Of a stretch of 64,000 bases of DNA, positions 51,008 to 59,963 are shown piece by piece (within the stretch, counting starts at the first letter, position 1; every line of letters starts with the position of its first letter). The position numbers and the translations under genes were made by a program. The notes under the pieces are model-generated. The model had not been told where the DNA came from and made no database searches. It saw only the letters and a list, made by a program, of their open reading frames with translations. The stretch is from NCBI GenBank assembly GCA_946187695.1, contig CAMHSB010000007.1, positions 1 to 64,000 on the forward strand, read 5' to 3'. The DNA is from an uncultured Bacteroidales bacterium. Lineage in GTDB: Bacteria; Bacteroidota; Bacteroidia; Bacteroidales; Paludibacteraceae.

Positions 51008-53555
51008 TATATTATTGTTTGTGCTCTTCAGTGTCGGGGTGTTCGCCCAGGACATTGAATACGGAATGACGCGCAAGACGTACGAGATCGCCGGCATTGA
51101 GGTGGAGGGCGCGGACAGCTATGAGGACTTTGTGCTCATAGGCTTCTCCGGTCTCGCCGTGGGAGATAAGATCGAAGTACCGGGAGACCAGATCACCAAA
51201 GCGATCAAACGTTTCTGGAAACAGGGACTCTTCTCCAACGTCAAGATCAAAGCCTCCAAGATAGAGGACAACAAGATCTGGCTCGTCATCGAACTCGAGC
51301 AACGTCCGCGTATCAGCGAAGTCAAGTACGAAGGACTCAAGAAATCCGAGAAGGAAGATGTGGAAGTGAAGGCCGGTATCCGGCAGGGCTCCCAGATGAC
51401 CCCCAACGTGGAGGACCACGCCAAGACCGTCATCAAGAAATACCTTGCGGAGAAAGGTTTCCATAACGCCGAGGTGCATGTCATTCAACAACCGGATCAG
51501 GATCATCCGGGTTACGTCAAAGTGCTCGTCGGCATCGATAAGAAAGCAAAGACCAAAGTCGGGAAGATCTATATCACCGGCAACGAGAACCTCTCTGCCG
51601 TCCAGATCAACAAGGCGATGAAGAAGACCAATGATAATCATATCATTAACCTCTTCCGAACCAAGAAATTCGTGACCGCCGAGTACGAGAAAGACAAGCA
51701 GGCGGTCATCGAGAAATACAACGAATACGGTTATCGCGACGCCTATATCGTGGCGGACTCGGTGGTGCCCAACCCCGAAGATCCTACACGCGTGGATGTC
51801 TATATGACGATCAGCGAGGGTGATAAGTACTATGTCCGTTCTGTCAAGTGGGTGGGGAACACCGTTTATCCCTATGAACTCTTAGATGCCACCCTCGGTG
51901 TCAAACCCGGCGATGTGTACAACCTCAAGACCCTCAACGACCGACTGACCGGTGATGATGACGCGGTGAGCAAACTCTATACCGACCGGGGATACCTCTT
52001 CTTCAATGTCGATCCGGTGGAGGTGAACGTGTCCAACGACTCCATCGACTTTGAGATGCGTATGTACGAAGGCAAGCCTGCCACTATCAACGAGGTGAAG
52101 ATCGTCGGTAACACCCGCGTGTACGAGCATGTCGTTCGCCGTGAACTCTACACCAAACCCGGACAACTCTATTCGCAGTCGGATATTATGCGTTCGTTGC
52201 GTGAGTTGGCGCAGATGGGTCACTTCGATCAGGAGAAACTGGTGCCGGACATCCAACCGAACCCCGAAGAGGGAACCGTGGATATTACCTACCAGCTGGA
52301 GACCAAGTCCTCCGACCAAGTGGAGTTCTCCCTCGGTTGGGGTGCGACGGGTCTCGTCGGCTCACTCGGTTTAAAGTTCACGAACTTCGCCATCCAGAAC
52401 CTCTTCAATAAGAAAGCGTACCGCATCGTGCCGCAGGGTGAGGGACAGACCTTCTCCATCAATGCGCGTACGAACGGTATCTATTATACCTCCGCTTCGC
52501 TCTCTTTCCTCGAGCCCTGGCTCGGCGGTAAGCGACCGAACAGCTTGAGCGCGTCTATTTACTTCGCGAACCAGACCGGTTACTCGTCGCGTTATCAGAA
52601 GGCCTACCAGAACCTCTATAACACCTATTCGAGTTATTACTACTACTCCGGAAACAGCAATTACTACCAGCAGTTGGCGGAGTCCGAGGCGGATAAGGAC
52701 AAGTACCTCCGTACGCTCGGTGTGTCGCTCGGATACGGTAAGCGTCTGCGCTGGCCGGACGACTATTTCATGTTCTACGGCGAACTGAGTTATCAGATGT
52801 ATATGTTGAAAGACTGGGCGTACCTGCTCATCTCGGATGGTAACTGTCATAACCTGGCGCTCAACCTCCAGATAAGCCGTTCGTCTATTGACAACCCCAT
52901 CTACACCCGCCGCGGATCGCAGTTCACGGTCGGCGTGAAGCTGACACCGCCTTGGTCGCTCTTCTTCCCGGCGGACTATGCCAATATGACCAATAATGAG
53001 AAATACCATCTCATTGAGTATCATAAGTGGAAATTTACCGGTAAGGTCTTTACGCCGCTGACCAAGGACAGCAAGCTGGTCCTAATGACGCGTGCCGAGT
53101 TCGGTTATTTGGGTCATTACAACCAACACCTCAAATCGCCGTTTGAGACCTTCTACATGGGCGGTGACGGTATGTCGTCCTACACCAGTTATGCGACCGA
53201 GTACGTCTCGATGCGTGGTTACTCCTCGGGTTCGCTGACCCCGTACGATGTCACCACCGGACGTAACATGGGATACCTGTACAATAAGTTCACCATGGAG
53301 TTGCGTTACCCTGTCACCCTCGAGCAGAGTGCTACTATCTGGGCGCATGTCTTCCTCGAGGCCGGTAACTGCTTCTCGAACATAGAAGAATATAACCCCT
53401 TCAACCTCAAGCGCTCCGCCGGACTCGGTGTGCGTATCTACCTGCCGATGTTCGGTCTGCTGGGTATCGACTGGGGCTGGGGCTTCGATAAGATCAACGG
53501 TTCCGACCAGTATAGCGGAAGTCAATTCCACTTCGTGCTCGGACAAGAGTTATAA
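50991..53555 (+). CDS. bamA: Outer membrane protein assembly factor BamA
   Basis: 854 residues from a GTG at 50991, chosen because it gives a normal signal peptide ([19 protein letters not shown]); a GTG at 50949 would add 14 residues. Five POTRA domains span about 25-430 (for example [20 protein letters not shown] and [18 protein letters not shown]). The 16-strand barrel follows ([20 protein letters not shown] to [10 protein letters not shown]), with a Tyr/Ser-rich loop near residue 545-560. It inserts beta-barrel proteins into the outer membrane. The last residue is Leu after Glu, not the usual aromatic ending. Confidence 0.95.
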   Translation: MNRFINILLFVLFSVGVFAQDIEYGMTRKTYEIAGIEVEGADSYEDFVLIGFSGLAVGDKIEVPGDQITKAIKRFWKQGLFSNVKIKASKIEDNKIWLVIELEQRPRISEVKYEGLKKSEKEDVEVKAGIRQGSQMTPNVEDHAKTVIKKYLAEKGFHNAEVHVIQQPDQDHPGYVKVLVGIDKKAKTKVGKIYITGNENLSAVQINKAMKKTNDNHIINLFRTKKFVTAEYEKDKQAVIEKYNEYGYRDAYIVADSVVPNPEDPTRVDVYMTISEGDKYYVRSVKWVGNTVYPYELLDATLGVKPGDVYNLKTLNDRLTGDDDAVSKLYTDRGYLFFNVDPVEVNVSNDSIDFEMRMYEGKPATINEVKIVGNTRVYEHVVRRELYTKPGQLYSQSDIMRSLRELAQMGHFDQEKLVPDIQPNPEEGTVDITYQLETKSSDQVEFSLGWGATGLVGSLGLKFTNFAIQNLFNKKAYRIVPQGEGQTFSINARTNGIYYTSASLSFLEPWLGGKRPNSLSASIYFANQTGYSSRYQKAYQNLYNTYSSYYYYSGNSNYYQQLAESEADKDKYLRTLGVSLGYGKRLRWPDDYFMFYGELSYQMYMLKDWAYLLISDGNCHNLALNLQISRSSIDNPIYTRRGSQFTVGVKLTPPWSLFFPADYANMTNNEKYHLIEYHKWKFTGKVFTPLTKDSKLVLMTRAEFGYLGHYNQHLKSPFETFYMGGDGMSSYTSYATEYVSMRGYSSGSLTPYDVTTGRNMGYLYNKFTMELRYPVTLEQSATIWAHVFLEAGNCFSNIEEYNPFNLKRSAGLGVRIYLPMFGLLGIDWGWGFDKINGSDQYSGSQFHFVLGQEL

Positions 53556-53560
53556 GCATT

Positions 53561-54076
53561 ATGAAGAAATCAACGATATTATTAGCCGCCCTGCTTGCTT
53601 TTGGCACGGCTTTTGCTAAAGATCAGTCGGTAGCCTATATCGACATGTCCTACATCCTCAAGAACTTGCCGCAGTACGAGCAGGCAAATGAGCAACTGAC
53701 GATGCTCTCCAAGCGCTGGCAGAAAGAGATCGATGCCGCCCAGCAAGATGCACGGGTCATGGCGACTAACTACCAAACGGAGCAGATCTTCCTCTCCGAG
53801 ACTATGCGGGCACAACGCGAACAAGAGATTGTGGCCAAGGAGCAGGAAGTACTCGAACTCAAACGCAAGTATTTCGGACAGGATGGTGAGTTGTACAAGA
53901 AGCGTGAGGCACTCATCAAGCCGATCCAGGATGAGATATATAATGCCATTCAGGACCTGGCGAACGAGAAACGCATCGATGTGGTCAAAGATCGTTCCTC
54001 CGATCCGGCACTCATCTATATGTCCTCCAAGCTGGACGTATCCGACCTCGTCCTCCGCAAATTAGGTGCAAAATAA
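53561..54076 (+). CDS. Skp/OmpH-family periplasmic chaperone (first copy)
   Basis: 171 residues. Signal peptide STILLAALLAFGTAFA; mature start DQSVAYIDMSYILKNLPQYEQA is the typical OmpH beginning, followed by a long charged coiled coil (about 45-120) and a return strand SSDPALIYMSSKLDVSD. It holds unfolded outer-membrane proteins on the way to BamA, encoded 5 bases upstream. A second skp gene follows, a usual arrangement in Bacteroidetes. Confidence 0.92.
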   Translation: MKKSTILLAALLAFGTAFAKDQSVAYIDMSYILKNLPQYEQANEQLTMLSKRWQKEIDAAQQDARVMATNYQTEQIFLSETMRAQREQEIVAKEQEVLELKRKYFGQDGELYKKREALIKPIQDEIYNAIQDLANEKRIDVVKDRSSDPALIYMSSKLDVSDLVLRKLGAK

Positions 54077-54101
54077 GTTGAAAAATATAAGTTAAAAGTT
54101 T
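54074..54101. repeat. Degenerate heptamer repeat between the two skp genes (unit AAGTTAA)
   Basis: AAGTTGA, AAAATAT, AAGTTAA, AAGTTTA with period 7; it begins at the stop codon of the first skp gene and fills the intergenic gap. Confidence 0.7.
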
Positions 54102-54108
54102 ATAGAAA

Positions 54109-54600
54109 ATGAAAAAGATTATTATCGCAGTATTGCTGGCTCTGCCGATGATTGCCAGCGCACAGAAATTCGGTCACATCAACACGCAAGAGCTCTTTGC
54201 TCAAATGCCGGAAGTGGCTCAGGTGAAACTCAAAATGGACACAATCAATGCGCAGTATGAGAACCAACTGGCGTCCATGAACGAAGAGATCCAACGTAAG
54301 TACCAGGATTATCAGGCACAGGAGGCTACGATGGCAGACGCTATCAAGCAGATTCGTCAGCAGGAGTTGCAAGAGATGCAACAACGTATCCAACTCTTCT
54401 ACCAGACTGCAGAACAGGATATCCAGAAGAAACAGCAGGAGCTGCTCGCACCGGTACACGAGAAAATGGCCAAGGCCATCAAAGCCGTTGGTGAGCGTGA
54501 GCACTATACCTATATCTTCGACTCCGCCGCTATGGTGCACATCGGCAACGATGCTATCGATGCCACTCCGGCCGTTAAGAAAGAACTGGGTATTAAATAA
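54109..54600 (+). CDS. Skp/OmpH-family periplasmic chaperone (second copy)
   Basis: 163 residues. Signal peptide KKIIIAVLLALPMIASAQ; mature start KFGHINTQELFAQMPEVAQV, a long Gln/Glu-rich coiled coil (about 40-120) and a final YIFDSAAMVHIGNDAIDATP segment. It is shorter and less charged than the first copy, so the two may serve different clients or form mixed trimers. Its TAA overlaps the ATG of a 39-residue gene by one base. Confidence 0.92.
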   Translation: MKKIIIAVLLALPMIASAQKFGHINTQELFAQMPEVAQVKLKMDTINAQYENQLASMNEEIQRKYQDYQAQEATMADAIKQIRQQELQEMQQRIQLFYQTAEQDIQKKQQELLAPVHEKMAKAIKAVGEREHYTYIFDSAAMVHIGNDAIDATPAVKKELGIK

Positions 54601-54719
54601 TGGCAGACGGTTATTTGGAAAGCCATTATGCCGAGTATGAAAAGAAAAAGGCAGAATGGCTGAAAAAAAAGAAGAAATGGTCATATGGCAAATCCACAAA
54701 TAGCTCAATGACCAAATAA
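54600..54719 (+). CDS. Small Lys-rich protein, 39 residues
   Basis: ATG at 54600 overlaps the skp stop (TAATG). The peptide begins MADGYLESHYAEYEKKKAEW, continues with a run of five lysines and ends SMTK. I recognise the MAD-x-YLE-x-x-Y-x-x-YE-x-x-KAAW-like start as a small conserved Bacteroidetes protein of unknown role. It lacks a signal peptide and is strongly basic, which would fit a nucleic-acid or ribosome ligand. Its last codons and stop are inside a heptamer array. Confidence 0.65.
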   Translation: MADGYLESHYAEYEKKKAEWLKKKKKWSYGKSTNSSMTK

Positions 54720-54761
54720 ATGATTAAATGGTAAATGACCAAATTGTAAATGACTTTATGG
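54706..54761. repeat. Degenerate heptamer repeat (unit AATGACC/TAAATGG), about 8 units
   Basis: CAATGAC, CAAATAA, ATGATTA, AATGGTA, AATGACC, AAATTGT, AAATGAC, TTTATGG. The longest array here. It spans the end of the 39-residue gene and the start of the MFS gene, where it supplies either the leader or the first ten codons (MVNDQIVNDF). Confidence 0.82.
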
Positions 54762-56407
54762 TAGAAAAGATTCAAAAGACACTCCGCGATAGTGCAGCGG
54801 CACGTTGGACTGCACTATTATTGCTAGCCTTAGCAATGTTTTGCTCATATATCTTTATGGACATTCTTTCGCCCATTAAAGATTTAATGCAATCAACACG
54901 CGGCTGGGACTCTACTGCTTTCGGTACCATGCAGGGTGCTGAAACATTCCTCAACGTATTTATCTTCTTTCTAATTTTTGCCGGAATAATCCTAGACAAG
55001 ATGGGAGTGCGTTTTACCGCGCTTTTGTCCGGTGTAGTGATGTTAGTAGGAGGATTAATTAAGTACTACGCCATCTCAGAGAGTTTTATTGGTAGTAGCG
55101 CAGAGGTATGGTTTACGGAGCATTTGAATTATATTCCTCTCTTTGACGAGTTAGGAGTATCACCTTTCTATCGTGGTATGCCTGCTTCTGCTAAGTTAGC
55201 AGCTATTGGATTTATGATCTTCGGTTGCGGTACTGAAATGGCAGGTATTACTGTTTCCCGTGGTATTGTCAAGTGGTTTAAAGGCCGTGAGACAGCGATG
55301 GCTATGGGTTCAGAAATGGCATTGGCACGTTTAGGTGTTGCTACCTGTATGATCTTCTCTCCGTTTTTTGCAAAACTAGGAGGAACGATTGACGTGTCAC
55401 GTTCAGTAGCGTTCGGTATAGTACTACTCTGCATAGCGTTGCTCATGTTCATTGTTTATTTCTTTATGGACAAAAAGTTAGATGAACAGACTGGCGAGGC
55501 AGAAGAAGCAGATGATCCGTTCCATATCTCAGACCTTGGAAAGATTTTGTCCAGTGGAGGATTTTGGTTAGTGGCTCTGCTGTGCGTATTGTACTATAGC
55601 GCAATCTTCCCGTTCCAAAAATATGCGGTGAACATGTTGCAATGCAATCTAACACTGCACGAAGGAACCGGTTTTTGGGCAAGCACTGAGATTACGTTCA
55701 TCCAATATGGTGTCATGTTGGTAGTTGCCGCTTGTGCGTTTGCAGGTAACTTTTCAAAGAAGCCACTTGCTAAATGGCTACTGATGGGTATTGCAGCTTT
55801 GGCTTTGATAGTATATTGCTTTATCGGCTATATGCGAGGAACAGCAGAGACTATTTTTGCAGTATTTCCCCTGTTAGCAGTTGCCATCACTCCAGCATTA
55901 GGAAAATATGTAGATACTAAGGGAAAAGCAGCTTCAATGCTGATTATTGGTTCGTTGTTACTTATTGCATGTCACTTGACATTTGCTTTTGTGCTTCCAC
56001 TCTTCAAGGGCAGCGAGGTAGGAGGACTAGTAGTAGCATATGCAACTATTTTGGTACTTGGTGCGTCTTTCTCACTTGTACCTGCTGCTTTATGGCCGAG
56101 CGTTCCCAAATTGGTAGATGAGAAAATTATTGGCTCTGCTTACGCGCTCATTTTCTGGATTCAAAACATCGGTCTATGGTTATTCCCGTTGTTAATTGGT
56201 AAGATTCTGGACAAAACCAACACCGATGTTTATGCGCAAATGGAGCAAGGACTCATCAGTTCCGAGCAAGCCGCCGTGTCGTTGGACTATACCTGGGCAC
56301 TTATTATGTTAGCGGCACTTGGTGTAGCGGCGTTATGTGTCGGATTCATTCTCAAGATAGTTGATCAAAAGAAACACATTGGGTTGGAAGAACCTAACAT
56401 TAAGTAA
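54728..56407 (+). CDS. Major facilitator superfamily transporter
   Basis: 559 residues, or 549 if translation begins at the ATG at 54758 (MVEKIQKTLRDSAAARW). Twelve membrane segments are visible; the loop after segment 2 (ILDKMGVRFTALLSG) resembles the MFS GxxxDRxGxR motif in degenerate form, and a SRGIVKWFKGRETAMAMG segment recurs in a Bacteroidales MFS group often labelled nitrate/nitrite-like or sugar transporter. The substrate is unknown. The gene is visibly AT-richer, with more TTA/AGT-type codons, than skp and murF on either side, which suggests later insertion into the operon. Confidence 0.85.
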   Translation: MVNDQIVNDFMVEKIQKTLRDSAAARWTALLLLALAMFCSYIFMDILSPIKDLMQSTRGWDSTAFGTMQGAETFLNVFIFFLIFAGIILDKMGVRFTALLSGVVMLVGGLIKYYAISESFIGSSAEVWFTEHLNYIPLFDELGVSPFYRGMPASAKLAAIGFMIFGCGTEMAGITVSRGIVKWFKGRETAMAMGSEMALARLGVATCMIFSPFFAKLGGTIDVSRSVAFGIVLLCIALLMFIVYFFMDKKLDEQTGEAEEADDPFHISDLGKILSSGGFWLVALLCVLYYSAIFPFQKYAVNMLQCNLTLHEGTGFWASTEITFIQYGVMLVVAACAFAGNFSKKPLAKWLLMGIAALALIVYCFIGYMRGTAETIFAVFPLLAVAITPALGKYVDTKGKAASMLIIGSLLLIACHLTFAFVLPLFKGSEVGGLVVAYATILVLGASFSLVPAALWPSVPKLVDEKIIGSAYALIFWIQNIGLWLFPLLIGKILDKTNTDVYAQMEQGLISSEQAAVSLDYTWALIMLAALGVAALCVGFILKIVDQKKHIGLEEPNIK

Positions 56408-56411
56408 TGTT

Positions 56412-57563
56412 ATGGACTGGAGTTTTCTGACACATAATAAGGAATCGATTCATGTCACAACAGACAGCCGGAAGGTAACTCCCGGCTGTATCTTCGTGGC
56501 GCTCAAAGGCGAACATTTCGATGGTAACGCCTTCGTCGAGCAAGCACGCGAAGCCGGTGCGGAATATATCATCAGCGGTGAGAATGCGTTGGCGGAGCTG
56601 CAAGATCTGGCGCGTGCATGGCGTCGCGAGTTAGGACTGCCTATCCTCGGTATCACCGGTACGAACGGAAAAACGACCACCAAAGAGCTCTGTGCGGCGG
56701 TGCTCAAGACGAAATACAATCTGTACTACACGCAAGGCAATCTGAATAATCAACTCGGTGTGCCCCTCACCTTATTATCTATAACACGCGCGCACGAGAT
56801 GGCGATCGTGGAGATGGGTGCGAGCCACCCGGGAGATATCAAGGAACTGGTCGATATCGCGGAACCCGACTGCGGTCTGATCACCAATGTCGGCAAAGCG
56901 CATCTGCAGGGCTTCGGCTCGTTCGAAGGCGTACAACGTACCAAAGCGGAGCTGTACGACTACCTCCGTGCGCATGGAGGGTACTGTTTCCGGAATATGG
57001 ACAACCCCTACCTTGCGAAGATGGCGGGCAACCTCAAGACTGTACCTTATACGACCGGTACGATGCCAGAAGGTACGCACCTCGTAGGCGCTTATAACGC
57101 TGAGAACGTATCGGCTGCGATTTGCGTGGGTAAACATTTTGGTATTAGCGAAGAGGATGCCTTGGCGGCTATCCGCGCGTACGTGCCGAGTAACAACCGC
57201 TCGCAGTTGATGCAGACGGAGAAGAACACCGTCGTGGTCGATGCCTATAATGCCAACCCCACCTCCATGACGGCCGCCATCAATGCCTTCAAGGGCAATG
57301 GCTATATCCTGGGTGCGATGCGCGAACTCGGCGACTATTCGCACCTCGAGCATCAGAATATCGTCAACATGTTGCTGGAGCGCAAGGCCGATAAAGTGCT
57401 GCTGGTGGGCGAAGAATACAAACAAACCACTGCCCCGTATCCGGTATTCGATGATGTCGAAGCCCTTTGCGAACAATTGCAAAAAGAGCCGCTCAGCGGA
57501 TACACCATCCTGCTTAAAGGCAGCCGAAGTAATCAATTAGAGAAAGTTATTCCGTTATTATGA
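56412..57563 (+). CDS. murF: UDP-N-acetylmuramoyl-tripeptide--D-alanyl-D-alanine ligase, compact form
   Basis: 383 residues; most MurF proteins have 420-450. The N-terminal uridine domain (STDSRKVTPGCIFVALKG-like VTTDSRKV), P-loop GITGTNGKTTTKE (80-91), VEMGASHPGDI and the C-terminal VVDAYNANPTSM are all intact. The shortening lies between KMAGNLKTVPYTTG and HLVGAYNAENV, where about 40 residues of the central domain are missing. It adds D-Ala-D-Ala to the peptidoglycan precursor. Its stop overlaps the next gene by four bases. Confidence 0.94.
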   Translation: MDWSFLTHNKESIHVTTDSRKVTPGCIFVALKGEHFDGNAFVEQAREAGAEYIISGENALAELQDLARAWRRELGLPILGITGTNGKTTTKELCAAVLKTKYNLYYTQGNLNNQLGVPLTLLSITRAHEMAIVEMGASHPGDIKELVDIAEPDCGLITNVGKAHLQGFGSFEGVQRTKAELYDYLRAHGGYCFRNMDNPYLAKMAGNLKTVPYTTGTMPEGTHLVGAYNAENVSAAICVGKHFGISEEDALAAIRAYVPSNNRSQLMQTEKNTVVVDAYNANPTSMTAAINAFKGNGYILGAMRELGDYSHLEHQNIVNMLLERKADKVLLVGEEYKQTTAPYPVFDDVEALCEQLQKEPLSGYTILLKGSRSNQLEKVIPLL

Positions 57564-58474
57564 ACAACAATGTTAATCGTGCCCCTGAGGCTAAGAATAA
57601 GAAAACCGTTTGGATCATTATCGTCGTATTAGTCGCAGCGCTGGGTGCGCTCGCTTATTTGTATCTTGACCAGCGTTCAGAGATGACTGAACTGGTGGAG
57701 CAGATGACGATTGAGAAAGAAGAGTTGGAGGAAGAGTACGAAGACCTTGCCATTCAGTTCGACGGATACCAGCAGATGGATATCCGTAACGACAGTCTTC
57801 AGGATCTCCTCAGCCGTGAGCAACAACGCGTTCAGGACTTACTGGAGGAACTGCGTCAAACCAAGGCTTCCAATGCCCGTAAGATTGCGGAACTCAAGAA
57901 AGAACTGGCTACCGTTCGTGCGGTCATGATGGATTACGTCCGTCAGATTGACTCGCTCAATGCCACCAATGCACGGTTGACCGAGGAGAATATAATGGTT
58001 AAAGAGGAGAACCAATTGGTCAAGCAACAGAACACCCAACTGACGAACGCCAATGCGCAACTGACGGAGACCGTAGAGCGTGCCTCCATGTTGGAGATTA
58101 GCTCTTGCTCCCTGACGATGCTCAATAAGAACGATAAGAAGACGCGCATGGTTAGCCATCTGCATAAACTGCAGTTTGACTTTGTGATTGCGAAGAATAT
58201 CACCTGTACGCCGGGTATCAAGCACCTCTACGCACGTGTCATCGCCCCGGACGGCAGTATGATCGGGGAGCACGACGACAAACTCTTCGCGTTTGAGAAC
58301 CTCTATATCCCTTATACGCTTACCCAACAGTTTGAGTACACCGGTGAGGCATATAGCGGCACGTGCTATTGCCCTATGGATGAGGATGAAGAAGTGCTTT
58401 CGGGGTTCTACTCCATCGATTTCTTCTGCGACGGCAACCTCATCGGCTCCTTCCCCTTCCAACTCAAAAAATGA
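57560..58474 (+). CDS. Membrane-anchored coiled-coil protein, conserved in Bacteroidetes
   Basis: 304 residues. A short basic N-terminus and one membrane segment (about 17-36, VWIIIVVLVAALGALAYLYL) are followed by a long coiled coil (about 38-178, many E/Q/L/R heptads) and a C-terminal globular domain (about 180-304) with several Cys (SSCSLTML, NITCTPGIKH, GTCYCPMD, FFCDGNLIGSF). The topology places the coiled coil in the periplasm if the N-terminus is inside. The function is unknown. It overlaps murF by four bases and ends the dnaN operon. Confidence 0.72.
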   Translation: MNNNVNRAPEAKNKKTVWIIIVVLVAALGALAYLYLDQRSEMTELVEQMTIEKEELEEEYEDLAIQFDGYQQMDIRNDSLQDLLSREQQRVQDLLEELRQTKASNARKIAELKKELATVRAVMMDYVRQIDSLNATNARLTEENIMVKEENQLVKQQNTQLTNANAQLTETVERASMLEISSCSLTMLNKNDKKTRMVSHLHKLQFDFVIAKNITCTPGIKHLYARVIAPDGSMIGEHDDKLFAFENLYIPYTLTQQFEYTGEAYSGTCYCPMDEDEEVLSGFYSIDFFCDGNLIGSFPFQLKK

Positions 58475-58487
58475 GAGAGGGATTCGA
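58472..58487. repeat. Copy of the tRNA-Ser(TGA) 3' region
   Basis: AGAGAGGGATTCGAA repeats the T-arm and acceptor-side sequence of tRNA-Ser at 58624-58638 (in the same + strand orientation). It lies about 135 bases downstream of the tRNA in the tRNA's own reading direction. Confidence 0.6.
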
Positions 58488-58572
58488 AAATTGCGGAGCA
58501 ATAATCGTTCGAGTATGTAATACGAGATAAGAACTTCCGACCGTGGGCGTGAGAAGGCCCTGCCTTTTCAAT

Positions 58573-58615
58573 AAAATTAGTAGGAGCGCCTACAAAAGAT
58601 GCTCCTACTGATTTT
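58573..58615. terminator. Bidirectional terminator between the murF operon and tRNA-Ser
   Basis: AAAATTAGTAGGAGC (58573-58587) pairs with GCTCCTACTGATTTT (58601-58615), one mismatch, 13-base loop, A-tract and T-tract on the sides. Confidence 0.85.
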
Positions 58616-58618
58616 AAG

Positions 58619-58703
58619 CGGAAAGAGAGGGATTCGAACCCCCGGTACCTTTCAGTACTTCGGTTTTCAAGACCGACGCAATAGACCACTCTGCCATCTT
58701 TCC
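58619..58703 (-). tRNA. tRNA-Ser (anticodon TGA)
   Basis: 85 bases with a long variable arm. Acceptor GGAAAGA pairs with TCTTTCC, discriminator G as in serine tRNAs; anticodon stem TCGGT/ACCGA with loop CTTGAAA, anticodon TGA. CCA is not encoded. Confidence 0.95.
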
Positions 58704-58716
58704 TCAAAAGCGGGTG

Positions 58717-58748
58717 CAAAGGTACTACAAAAAATCGACATGACCAAA
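58717..58748 (-). promoter_or_regulatory. Promoter of tRNA-Ser(TGA)
   Basis: In reverse, TTTGGTCATGTCG and the -7 box TACCTTTG start 24 nt apart; the box ends 13 bases before the tRNA. Confidence 0.74.
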
Positions 58749-58763
58749 TAAATTGACAAAAAA

Positions 58764-59963
58764 ATGAAACAACAGGCTACTTTTTTGATGCTGGCCAAGA
58801 CTTTCAAGGGTTTGGAAGAAGTGCTGGCACAGGAGTTGATCGACCTGGGCGCCAATGACGTTCAACTCGAACGCCGTGCTGTTTCGTTTCGTGGCGATAA
58901 GGCGCTCCTCTATCGGGCTAACTTCGCGCTGCGCACCGCTTTGCGGATTCTCGTTCCGGTCAAAAGCGACAAACTGAAAGCCAAAGGTCGCAAGCCAGAA
59001 GACCAGGTGTATGAGATCGTCAAATCGATCGATTGGAGTCAGTACATGACGGTCGATAGCACCTTTGTCATTGACGCCACGGTCTATAGCGAACACTTCC
59101 ATAACAGCCTCTTTGTTACCTACCGCGCCAAGGATGCGATTGCCGATTACTGGACCGAAAAGGTCGGTAAACGACCGAACGTCAACGCCGAGCGCCCCGA
59201 TATCCGGATCAATCTCCATATAGGCAACGATGCCGTGACGATCTCGCTGGACAGTAGTGGGGAGAGTCTTCATAAACGCGGATACCGCGTAGCCACGACC
59301 GAAGCACCGATCAGTGAGGTCCTGGCTGCAGGCATGCTTCTCATGGCGGGTTGGCACGGACAGTCGAATTTCTTTGACCCTATGTGCGGTTCCGGTACCC
59401 TGCTCATCGAGGCGGCACTCATCGCGCGGAACATCGCCCCGGGTGTTTTCCGGCAGTCTTATGCCTTTGAGAAATGGCCCGATTTCGATGCCGATCTGTG
59501 GAACGAGATCTACAACGACGATTCCCGCGAGCGGGAGTTTAACCACCGTATCTACGGCTCGGATGCTTCGTTCTATGCGATCCAACAAGCTACCAAAAAC
59601 GTTAAGTCAGCCGGCGTAGCTAAAGATATCGAACTCAAGCAAATAAGGATGGAGGAAATTAAATGGGCAAATGAGAAAATTTATAAATTCGAAAATGCCT
59701 TGGTGATGCTTAATCCGCCTTATGGCGAGCGTCTTAAGAGTAACAAAGAGATGGAAGACCTCTATAGCGCGATCGGCTCTACGCTCAAACACCAGTTTGC
59801 CGGAGCAACGGCTTGGATCATCTCCTCCAACGTTGCCGCGATGAAATATATCGGACTCAAGCCCTCCAAGAAATTGCATTTGCTCAACGGTGAACTCGAC
59901 TGCCAATTTAACAAATATGACCTTTTCCAAGGTAAGAGAAATGAAGCCTATCTATATAGCTGA
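58764..59963 (+). CDS. rlmL: 23S rRNA (guanine-N2)-methyltransferase, RlmL N-terminal type (THUMP domain)
   Basis: 399 residues. A THUMP domain covers about 5-160 (FLMLAKTFKGLEEVLAQELI to YRAKDAIADYWTE), followed by a Rossmann methyltransferase with FFDPMCGSGTLLIEAALIARN near residue 205 and catalytic LNPPYGERL near residue 316. This corresponds to the RlmL (m2G2445) half of E. coli RlmKL. A heptamer array lies in frame just before the NPPY motif (EEIKWANEKIYKFENA, about 299-314). No promoter box was recognised directly upstream. Confidence 0.9.
   Translation: MKQQATFLMLAKTFKGLEEVLAQELIDLGANDVQLERRAVSFRGDKALLYRANFALRTALRILVPVKSDKLKAKGRKPEDQVYEIVKSIDWSQYMTVDSTFVIDATVYSEHFHNSLFVTYRAKDAIADYWTEKVGKRPNVNAERPDIRINLHIGNDAVTISLDSSGESLHKRGYRVATTEAPISEVLAAGMLLMAGWHGQSNFFDPMCGSGTLLIEAALIARNIAPGVFRQSYAFEKWPDFDADLWNEIYNDDSREREFNHRIYGSDASFYAIQQATKNVKSAGVAKDIELKQIRMEEIKWANEKIYKFENALVMLNPPYGERLKSNKEMEDLYSAIGSTLKHQFAGATAWIISSNVAAMKYIGLKPSKKLHLLNGELDCQFNKYDLFQGKRNEAYLYS
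59655..59696. repeat. In-frame degenerate heptamer repeat inside rlmL (AAAT-type unit)
   Basis: GAAATTA, AATGGGC, AAATGAG, AAAATTT, ATAAATT, CGAAAAT; six loose copies of period 7, ending 13 bases before the NPPY codons. More degraded than most arrays. Confidence 0.6.
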
